18,420 bases of DNA from UBA1535 sp002323775 (GTDB lineage: Bacteria; Bacillota; Clostridia; Tissierellales; Sedimentibacteraceae). Position 1 is the first letter of the stretch; each line of letters opens with the position of its first letter. Positions 12,879 through 18,420 of this stretch are shown piece after piece. The translations under genes were made by a program, and so were the position numbers. The notes beneath the pieces are model-generated. The model had not been told where the DNA came from. It saw only the letters and a program-made list of their open reading frames with translations, and ran no database searches. The stretch spans positions 1 through 18,420 of the forward strand of contig DAMAHZ010000062.1 in assembly GCA_031993545.1 (NCBI GenBank), written 5' to 3'.

Positions 12879-14570
12879 ATGAATGCTCCATTAAATTTAA
12901 TAGTAAACCCAACAGATGAACAACGGCATCAAATGCTGAAAAATTCTTTAGAAGAACAAGGAAGAATAGAAGATTACGAATATATCATCAATTTGTTGAG
13001 TCCTCCTTCAGATATTACAAATTTTGCATCTCCAGGCGAACTACTTGGAGTAAAAATTGGTGTTATCGGAGGAGGATTAGCAGGTTTATCAGCTGCATTT
13101 GAACTTCGTAAACTTGGGGCAGATATTACAATTTTAGATTCCAACAAGGACAGAATTGGAGGAAGAGTTTATACCTATTATTTTGATAGGGAAGGAAAAT
13201 ATTATAACGAATTCGGTGCTCACAGAATTCCCGTAAGTCATGAAACTACTTGGCACTATATGAATTTATTCGGACTTAACACAGAACCTTTGTCGGTAGC
13301 ACGCAGTAACAACTTTATTTATGTACATAATACTCGCTTGAGAACATCAGATTCGATCGAGGAGATGCTTTATCCTCTATATCCACTGACTTTGAAGGAA
13401 AGAAATACACCTTGGCCAGAACTTCACCAATATGCCTTTTCGTATATTGTTAAGTCTCTCCCGCCAAATATTCGGTCGGAAATGATACAAATATTACCGT
13501 ATTATTCTGCGGAATATCTACCTCTTATAGAGTACTCCGTTCGTCAAACATTAGAAAACCTCGGATTAAGTCAGGGTGCAATCAGCTTGATTTCAGGAAT
13601 AGATTCTGGTACAGGCGCTTTATTGAATGTAAGCTATGATGAAATAGTAGTTGAAGAATACACTGTCGATTACCGCAATATCTATACAATAGAAGGCGGA
13701 GTTGTAAATTTGCCATATGCTTTTGTTCAATCATTTTTATTAGACAACCCACCGCAGTATAAAGGTATTTCGCCTTCGCAGCTTGGCAAAGTTACATACA
13801 ATGCCGGTTGTACAGTTACAGGTATTTACCAGTCACAATGTGCCAATAAAATTATCCTTGAGTACAGCGATACAACTGATCCGGAAAAATCCACAGACGT
13901 TTTTGATTATGTTGTATGTGCTATTCCATATTCTACCCTTAGGGAAGTTAAAATTAATCCGTATTTCAGCAATCTTAAAATGCAAGCTATTTCAGAATAC
14001 AACTATGTTGATTCACAAAAGACCTTTTTCATGTGCAATCAGCGTTTTTGGGAAAGAGATACCTATTATGGACGAATGGTCGGAGGATTTTCACGAACTG
14101 ATTTGCCTATACAATATATCTTCTACCCAAGAGACTATTCACTTTGTCCCGACGGTTCAGCTTGCTCGCCTAATAGTCCTGGGGTGTTGGTAGCTTCTTA
14201 TAATTATAATTTGAATTCAACAAGAGTTGGAAATATGGAAAGAACACTCCGATATAATTACATAAGAGAAAGCGTAGAGGAAGTTCATGGATTGCCAAGA
14301 GGATCTTTAAACCCTATTGTAGAGGCTCATAAGACAGTTGTATGGAATAACGAACCAAATAACAGAGGTGCCTTTGCACAGAGTCTGCCGGGTCAGAAAA
14401 AATTGTTTGCATATGAGATGTTAAAACCAGAGTTTGATAACAGAGTCTACTTTGCCGGTGAACATGTATCTACAAAACATGCGTGGATGCAGGGCTCGCT
14501 ATACACAGGTAAAGAAGCCGCTAATCAATTGGCACAGCACTTTCATAATAATTTTTTTAATAAATTTTAA
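12879..14570 (+). CDS. Flavin-dependent amine oxidase (monoamine / L-amino-acid oxidase family)
   Basis: A 563-aa FAD enzyme of the amine oxidase superfamily, which oxidises amines or amino acids and normally passes electrons to O2, giving H2O2. After a 55-residue leader without a signal peptide comes the Rossmann motif KIGVIGGGLAGLSAAFELRKLG (59-80; G64, G66, G69), D87 at the ribose position and RIGGRV (92-97). FGAHRIP (around 113-119) matches the substrate-side motif. The C-terminal FAD-binding block is RVYFAGEHVSTKHAWMQGSLYTGKEAANQLA (about 523-553). GGAGG lies before the start. Base use is somewhat richer in G and C than in neighbours (for example CCG, CGG, GCG codons), so recent acquisition is possible. 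The substrate is unknown; other FAD oxidoreductases of the superfamily, such as desaturases, are less likely. Confidence 0.9.
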   Translation: MNAPLNLIVNPTDEQRHQMLKNSLEEQGRIEDYEYIINLLSPPSDITNFASPGELLGVKIGVIGGGLAGLSAAFELRKLGADITILDSNKDRIGGRVYTYYFDREGKYYNEFGAHRIPVSHETTWHYMNLFGLNTEPLSVARSNNFIYVHNTRLRTSDSIEEMLYPLYPLTLKERNTPWPELHQYAFSYIVKSLPPNIRSEMIQILPYYSAEYLPLIEYSVRQTLENLGLSQGAISLISGIDSGTGALLNVSYDEIVVEEYTVDYRNIYTIEGGVVNLPYAFVQSFLLDNPPQYKGISPSQLGKVTYNAGCTVTGIYQSQCANKIILEYSDTTDPEKSTDVFDYVVCAIPYSTLREVKINPYFSNLKMQAISEYNYVDSQKTFFMCNQRFWERDTYYGRMVGGFSRTDLPIQYIFYPRDYSLCPDGSACSPNSPGVLVASYNYNLNSTRVGNMERTLRYNYIRESVEEVHGLPRGSLNPIVEAHKTVVWNNEPNNRGAFAQSLPGQKKLFAYEMLKPEFDNRVYFAGEHVSTKHAWMQGSLYTGKEAANQLAQHFHNNFFNKF

Positions 14571-14581
14571 ATACTATTGAT

Positions 14582-14622
14582 AAAACTAACCCACTGTTTT
14601 GAAATCAGTGGGTTTAGTTTTT
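14582..14622 (+). terminator. bidirectional intrinsic terminator
   Basis: AAAACTAACCCACTG pairs with CAGTGGGTTTAGTTTT (one unpaired T), 9-base loop, T tail. It ends the amine oxidase unit and, on the other strand, can serve argS, which stops at 14696. Confidence 0.9.
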
Positions 14623-14695
14623 ATCTATGAATAGTTATGATTTACAGTAGTTTATTCTTCATTATTTGTCTGAATTATAATTGGTTTCCTTATCC

Positions 14696-16393
14696 CTACA
14701 TTTCCTCAGGGCATTTAATTCCCAATAAATTCATGGCATCACTTATAATTTTCTGAGTGATATAAGTTAAAATCAAACGTGAATTTTTCACTTCATCATC
14801 AGAATTTATTATACTGCATTCATGGTAAAATTTGTTAAAAGTCTGCGATAATAAAAGAGCAAATTTTGCTATAAAATGCGGTTCATATTTATTTGCTGAT
14901 TCATTTATAACATCAGGGTATTGGCTGATAAGCTTTATTAATTCATAACTGCTTGCATCTTTAAGATTTTTTGCATTAAAGTTTATATCATCAATTTTTA
15001 TATTACTTTTTCGCAAAATACTTTTTGCTCTGGCACATGTATATTGTACATACGGCCCAGTTGCACCATTGTAATTTAACACTCTATCCCAAGTAAAATC
15101 AACGCTTTTAATCATTGTATTAATCAAATCATTAAATATTATAGCCCCAACGCCTACTGATTTTGCAACTTCCTCCTTATCAACAAGCGAAAGATTTTTT
15201 TCTTTTATTGTTAATGAAGCACGTTTAATTGCTTCATTCAATATATCTTCGGCATAAACTATATTTCCGCTGCGTGTAGAAAGCTTTGCACCCTCAAGAT
15301 TTACAAGTCCATAAGAAATATGGATAAGATTATTATAAAAGCCGTATCCCATAAGCTCAATTACCTTAAACACCTGAGAAAAATACAGCATTTGCTCCAT
15401 TCCTGTCACGTAAATGCACTTGTCAAAATCGAAAGTATTCTTACGATATAGTATGGTTGCTATATCTCTGACGGCATATATTGAGCTTCCATCACTTTTA
15501 GTTATTAAGCAAGGTGGCATACAATATTTATCTAAATCTACGATTTTAGCTCCCTGACTCTGCACTAAAAGATTTTTTTCTTCCAATTCACACACAACTG
15601 CTTGTAGTTTGTCAATATAAAAGCTTTCACCAGTATAGTAATCAAAATCAACATCAAGAAGTTTATATATACGATCAAATTCTATTATACTGATATCATA
15701 AAACCATTTCCAAAGCTCAAGAGCTTCTTTATCCTTACTCTCCATCTTAACAAACCATGCTCTCGCCTCCTCCATAAGATTAGGATTGCGTTCAGCTTCA
15801 TCGTGAAACATTATATAAATACGAAGCAACTCAGCGATGCCATCTTTTTCAACTAATTCTTTACTACTCCAATTTTTATAAGCAAGAATAAGCTTTCCAA
15901 ACTGAGTTCCCCAATCTCCTAAATGATTTATTCGAACTACATTATATCCTTGCTTTGAATAAATCTTATATAATGAGTTTCCTATTATAGTTGTACGAAG
16001 ATGTCCGACATGAAAGTTTTTTGCAATATTCGGTGAAGAATAATCTATACATATTGTTTTGCCAGTACCTATATCGCTTTTTCCATAGTCATCATCTAAA
16101 GCATCATTTAAAACTTTATTAATGTAATATTCTTTATTTATAAAGAAGTTTAAATATCCTCCTGCTGTGTCTACCTTTTCAATTAGAGTTTTATCAAGTG
16201 ATTTTTCTAAATCCTGCTTTAAGCCCTCTGCTATGATATTTGGTGATTTACGAAGCTTTTTAGCAAGTGAAAAACAAGGAAATGAATAATCTCCTAGTTC
16301 ATTTTTTGGTGGTATTTCTAACAAATTTTCAATTTCATCAATATTTACCCCAGTTAAATAGTCCTTTAATAAATTACATAATACATTTTTCAT
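14696..16393 (-). CDS. argS: Arginyl-tRNA synthetase
   Basis: Class I synthetase that charges tRNA-Arg. ATG at 16393 is the start, with GGAGG six bases upstream; the frame reaches back to 16429, into the terminator. The product is 565 aa. The N-terminal Add-1 domain (1-90) includes ELGDYSFPCF-LAKKLRKSP. The HIGH motif is SSPNIAKNFHVGHLRTTIIGN (119-139; HVGH at 128-131). NHLGDWGTQFG follows, and the KMSKS-equivalent region is LVNLEGAKLSTRSGNIVYAEDIL. The C-terminal DALR anticodon domain has VDFTWDRVLNYNGATGPYVQYTCARAKSILRK. Length and motifs are normal. Upstream is a 227-base leader with an Arg-rich leader peptide and a complete attenuator, with no space for another promoter, so charged tRNA-Arg should control this gene. 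No T-box motif is present. Confidence 0.97.
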   Translation of the reverse strand: MKNVLCNLLKDYLTGVNIDEIENLLEIPPKNELGDYSFPCFSLAKKLRKSPNIIAEGLKQDLEKSLDKTLIEKVDTAGGYLNFFINKEYYINKVLNDALDDDYGKSDIGTGKTICIDYSSPNIAKNFHVGHLRTTIIGNSLYKIYSKQGYNVVRINHLGDWGTQFGKLILAYKNWSSKELVEKDGIAELLRIYIMFHDEAERNPNLMEEARAWFVKMESKDKEALELWKWFYDISIIEFDRIYKLLDVDFDYYTGESFYIDKLQAVVCELEEKNLLVQSQGAKIVDLDKYCMPPCLITKSDGSSIYAVRDIATILYRKNTFDFDKCIYVTGMEQMLYFSQVFKVIELMGYGFYNNLIHISYGLVNLEGAKLSTRSGNIVYAEDILNEAIKRASLTIKEKNLSLVDKEEVAKSVGVGAIIFNDLINTMIKSVDFTWDRVLNYNGATGPYVQYTCARAKSILRKSNIKIDDINFNAKNLKDASSYELIKLISQYPDVINESANKYEPHFIAKFALLLSQTFNKFYHECSIINSDDEVKNSRLILTYITQKIISDAMNLLGIKCPEEM

Positions 16394-16416
16394 ATAAATC
16401 CTCCATTTCTTTTTAT

Positions 16417-16463
16417 AAAAAAACCGCAAAAGTTATTGCTGTAAGCAATATCTATTGCGGTTT
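16417..16463 (-). terminator. argS attenuator terminator
   Basis: RNA arms AAACCGCAA (16455-16463) and TTGCGGTTT (16421-16429) enclose a second perfect hairpin, TATTGCT/AGCAATA (16434-16450), and are followed by seven T in total. It ends 13 bases before the argS Shine-Dalgarno, so transcription must pass it to reach argS. Confidence 0.88.
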
Positions 16464-16560
16464 GTGTTTAAAGGTATACATCATCACCAGCCGCATAGAA
16501 ACAAGACATAATACTTGTAACTATGCGAAATAAGCAAAGCTACAAGATATTACATCTGTA
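16452..16560 (-). promoter_or_regulatory. argS attenuator: ordered competing RNA segments
   Basis: In RNA order: A TACAGAT (16554-16560), B ATCTTGTAG (16540-16548), C CGCATAGTTACAAG (16514-16527), D CTTGTTTCTATGCGG (16491-16505), E CCGCAATAG (16452-16460), then terminator arm F (16421-16429). A:B, C:D and E:F form one set of helices. B:C (CTTGTA/TACAAG) and D:E (CTATGCGG/CCGCAATAG with one bulge) form the other. A ribosome stalled on Arg codons covers A, freeing B for C and D for E and preventing the terminator. A ribosome at the stop codon, inside B, lets C:D and E:F form. Confidence 0.82.
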
Positions 16561-16599
16561 TCTACGTCTTAGTAAACTACTGACAAATGATTTTATCAT
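16540..16599 (-). CDS. argS leader peptide (19 aa, four Arg codons)
   Basis: The frame MIKSFVSSLLRRRYRCNIL has GAAAGGAT (16608-16615) at good spacing before the ATG. Codons 11-15 are AGA CGT AGA TAC AGA (16555-16569). Its stop TAG (16540-16542) lies inside segment B of the attenuator, and codons 14-15 lie in segment A. Four Arg codons within five, exactly where stalling would switch the RNA fold ahead of the arginyl-tRNA synthetase gene, make a sensor role very likely. The mixed use of AGA and CGT means that more than one tRNA-Arg isoacceptor could be read. Confidence 0.82.
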   Translation of the reverse strand: MIKSFVSSLLRRRYRCNIL

Positions 16600-16626
16600 A
16601 ATACCTTATCCTTTCAAATTTTTATA

Positions 16627-16655
16627 ATTTTAACATATACAAAATATAAAATCAA
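16627..16655 (-). promoter_or_regulatory. sigma-A promoter of the argS leader transcript
   Basis: On the minus strand TTGATT (16650-16655), a 17-base spacer and TAAAAT (16627-16632) with an upstream TG give a good promoter. Transcription would start near 16620, a few bases before the leader peptide ribosome-binding site. The stretch from here to the end of the regulator gene at 16696 is A/T-rich and shows no terminator. Confidence 0.65.
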
Positions 16656-16695
16656 TATAATTTTTTTTTATTTATGTTTTATGTAATTTTTATTA

Positions 16696-17493
16696 TTAAT
16701 TATCTTTATCAAGCTCAAAAAATCTTATTAAACTGCCATCTATCGTAGTTACATCACATTCAATAGCACCCCATGGCTGTCTTTTAATATCTGTAATTTT
16801 ATTCCAACCATTTCTCTTTACAAACTCATATAAGCTATTTAAACCGTCTACACACATAAAAGCAACTGTTCTTTCCGAAGGTTCTCCAAGAAACATATGT
16901 ATACCATTAAACGTTGTTATTTTAAGATTAACAAGCTCACCGGGAACAGGCATCAGACTTCCATATGTACCATCGCCCTTGTCATTTCTTTCGTCAATTC
17001 CTCCATACCAGCCTAAAACATCCTCAAACCATTTCACTGTTTTATCCATATTATTTGTGTAATAAATAGGTCCGTTCTCCTTTATAGAATAACCTCTTTG
17101 TCTTAAATTCTCCATGTTCATTTTCCCTTCTAAAATAGATTTAATGGAAATTTTAGTGAATGAATTTATATTGCTATGACTGCGTGCTGCCATTGGTGAA
17201 ATGTTATGAAAACGTGTAAAAGCTCTTGAAAAGCTTTCAGGTGTTTCATATCCATATTTATAAGCAATATCAATAATTTTTTTATCTGAAGATTTTATCT
17301 CTAACCCTGCGAGAGTTAGCCTCCTATTACGAATATATTCTCCTAGTGTTATGTCGCAAACAATAGAAAAAATCCTTTGGAAGTGATAATTCGACATATA
17401 CGCTTGGCTCGCAATGACATCAAATTTCAAATCTCCTAATATATTATCCTCTATAAAATCTATAGCTTTTTGAATTCTCATAACAGTATCCAT
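16696..17493 (-). CDS. AraC-family regulator fused to a glyoxalase/VOC domain
   Basis: A 265-aa transcription factor. Residues 5-105 are an AraC DNA-binding domain similar to that of the regulator at 8045: AIDFIEDNILGDLKFDVIASQAYMSNYHFQRIF, EYIRNRRLTLAG, IIDIAYKYGYETPESFSRAF, ISPMAAR. Residues about 130-262 look like a single vicinal-oxygen-chelate (glyoxalase/bleomycin-resistance) module: GPIYYTNNMDKTVKWFEDVLGWYGG, then GIHMFLGEP, then DVTTIDGSLIRFFELD. Here it probably serves as a ligand sensor rather than an enzyme. GGGAGG lies before the ATG. No terminator was seen between its stop and the argS promoter 40 bases on, so its transcripts may run into the argS leader. Target genes unknown. 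Confidence 0.88.
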   Translation of the reverse strand: MDTVMRIQKAIDFIEDNILGDLKFDVIASQAYMSNYHFQRIFSIVCDITLGEYIRNRRLTLAGLEIKSSDKKIIDIAYKYGYETPESFSRAFTRFHNISPMAARSHSNINSFTKISIKSILEGKMNMENLRQRGYSIKENGPIYYTNNMDKTVKWFEDVLGWYGGIDERNDKGDGTYGSLMPVPGELVNLKITTFNGIHMFLGEPSERTVAFMCVDGLNSLYEFVKRNGWNKITDIKRQPWGAIECDVTTIDGSLIRFFELDKDN

Positions 17494-17516
17494 TCATTTA
17501 CCTCCCATCTATTTAG

Positions 17517-17574
17517 ATTATACATATATATTTTTTTAATTTCATGATATTTTATGCTCATTAGTGTACATTAA
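17517..17574 (-). promoter_or_regulatory. possible promoter and dyad of the AraC-VOC gene
   Basis: TATAAT on the minus strand (17517-17522) has only a poor -35. An imperfect dyad, TTAGTGTACATTAA (17561-17574), lies upstream. A weak -35 with an upstream dyad suits an activated or autoregulated gene, but the evidence is slight. Confidence 0.3.
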
Positions 17575-17597
17575 CTTAAATATAATAAAAATATAGA

Positions 17598-18371
17598 TTA
17601 TAAGGACAAACAAACTTTCATTGATAATTCAACTAAGCTTTGTCTTATAGCATCTCTGCTATTCCATTTTCGTGAATCCCATTCTGCACCACTCAGATCA
17701 TCCCCTCCAAAAAGTATCTGACCTAATTTTACACCTCTGAATTTTGATACAGCAAATAGTGCTGCCGCTTCCATTTCCACTGTTACACATCCTTCTGATA
17801 CTCTAAGTTTAACTTTATCCTCTGTTTCTCTATAAAAAGCATCGGTTGTCCATGTTTTAGCTTTTATATATGGTATGTTTTCATCTTTTAACTGTTTTTC
17901 TATTACATCAACTACCTCATTATCACATTCTACCTCTCTTGAAGGCTCTAAATAATGATATGAAAGTCCCTCATCTCTAACTGCTGAATAAGGAATTATC
18001 AGATGACCAACTTGTATGTTTTTTTGCAATACTCCAGCAGCACCGCACGCTATAAACTTCTTAAATCCCATAGCGATTAATTCTTCAAGTTCTCCAGCAG
18101 AGCCAGCTGCTCCTAAAATACCAGCCACAATGCCAATTTTTTTGCCATCATATACAGTTTCATAAATTGGAAAAGATGCAGTGCATGTAATGAAAACCCC
18201 TATTTGTTTTAATCTGTTATCTTCTAACATTTTTTCAATTACATCACCAAAAAATGCTATAACACAATGTTCAGGAATATCTTCATTTCTGCTCATAATT
18301 ACAGAAGGGTTAATTTTTGCACTTTTATTATCATCAAATTCTAATATAGGAAAATCTTTTTTACTTAACAT
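17598..18371 (-). CDS. Nucleoside phosphorylase (uridine phosphorylase-like, PNP_UDP family)
   Basis: A 257-aa enzyme that would split a nucleoside with phosphate into base and ribose-1-phosphate in nucleoside salvage. The start is ATG at 18371, seven bases after GGAGG; an ATG at 18383 overlaps that site and is discarded. Motifs: GVFITCTASFPIYETVYDGKKIGIVAGILGAAGSAGELEELIAMG (58-102), the phosphate/ribose loop of the family, then FIACGAAGVLQ, DAFYRE and VTVEMEAAALFAVSKF (196-211), whose E199-M200-E201 binds ribose. It stands alone, without other salvage genes in view. Its promoter lies at or beyond the window edge. Uridine versus purine specificity cannot be decided by eye. Confidence 0.9.
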   Translation of the reverse strand: MLSKKDFPILEFDDNKSAKINPSVIMSRNEDIPEHCVIAFFGDVIEKMLEDNRLKQIGVFITCTASFPIYETVYDGKKIGIVAGILGAAGSAGELEELIAMGFKKFIACGAAGVLQKNIQVGHLIIPYSAVRDEGLSYHYLEPSREVECDNEVVDVIEKQLKDENIPYIKAKTWTTDAFYRETEDKVKLRVSEGCVTVEMEAAALFAVSKFRGVKLGQILFGGDDLSGAEWDSRKWNSRDAIRQSLVELSMKVCLSL

Positions 18372-18420
18372 ATTTGCCTCCATTTAGTTTTATTTAGCTG
18401 TTTTATAATAATATAAGCTT

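Noticed and set aside
13783..14193. 136-codon open frame on the plus strand
   Set aside because: It lies inside the amine oxidase gene in another frame, without a ribosome-binding site, while the oxidase motifs run straight through.
16394..16660. T-box riboswitch upstream of argS
   Set aside because: No AGGGTGGNACCGCG-like T-box sequence is found; the competing segments and the Arg-rich leader peptide explain the region better.
1..18420. CRISPR array, insertion sequence, tRNA or integration site
   Set aside because: No regularly spaced repeats, transposase frames, tRNA-like folds or flanking direct repeats were seen on reading both strands.

Overview
The window is AT-rich (about 30% GC by eye) and looks like a low-GC Firmicute, most likely an anaerobic Clostridia member. 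The evidence is strong GGAGG ribosome-binding sites, sigma-A promoters with 17-bp spacers, a TagO/WecA-type polyprenyl-phosphate transferase, RsgA with its Zn knuckle, and many small accessory genes (GNATs, DUF1697, AraC regulators). No rRNA, tRNA, transposase, phage gene or CRISPR array was seen.

Layout. On the minus strand at 1-593 is the 5' part of miaB, carrying a one-base frameshift and cut by the window edge. Next (737-3607, minus) is a two-gene lipoprotein operon: a YfbK-like von Willebrand A protein followed by a serpin. The vWA gene has an in-frame TAA at codon 4 of its apparent native start. On the plus strand are a polyprenyl-phosphate GlcNAc-1-phosphate transferase homologue (3798-4799) and a small membrane zinc-ribbon protein (4932-5348). 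A shared bidirectional terminator separates them from the minus-strand operon rsgA-GNAT (7242-5414). The rsgA leader is about 310 nt long and holds a short ORF, nested hairpins and an intrinsic terminator directly ahead of the rsgA ribosome-binding site.

The middle (7.6-14.6 kb) is an accessory block on the plus strand: a 49-aa zinc-ribbon gene, an AraC-GyrI type regulator, DUF1697, a RimJ/RimL-like GNAT, an unrecognised 369-aa protein with a Cys-rich C-terminus, a four-helix membrane protein and a flavin amine oxidase. A TPR-like gene lies on the opposite strand. Three copies of one 43-bp promoter element (7647, 8901, 12151) stand upstream of three of these transcription units, so they may form a small regulon. 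The AraC regulator at 8045 lies inside it.

The right end (minus strand) has a nucleoside phosphorylase, an AraC-VOC fusion regulator and argS. The argS leader is the clearest discovery: a 19-aa leader peptide with Arg-Arg-Arg-Tyr-Arg codons is followed by an ordered set of mutually exclusive RNA pairings ending in an intrinsic terminator immediately before argS. This is a textbook ribosome-stalling attenuator responding to arginyl-tRNA, found where a T-box would be the usual device in Firmicutes. Similar terminator-before-start layouts precede rsgA and the membrane protein gene at 12294, so leader-based control recurs in this window.
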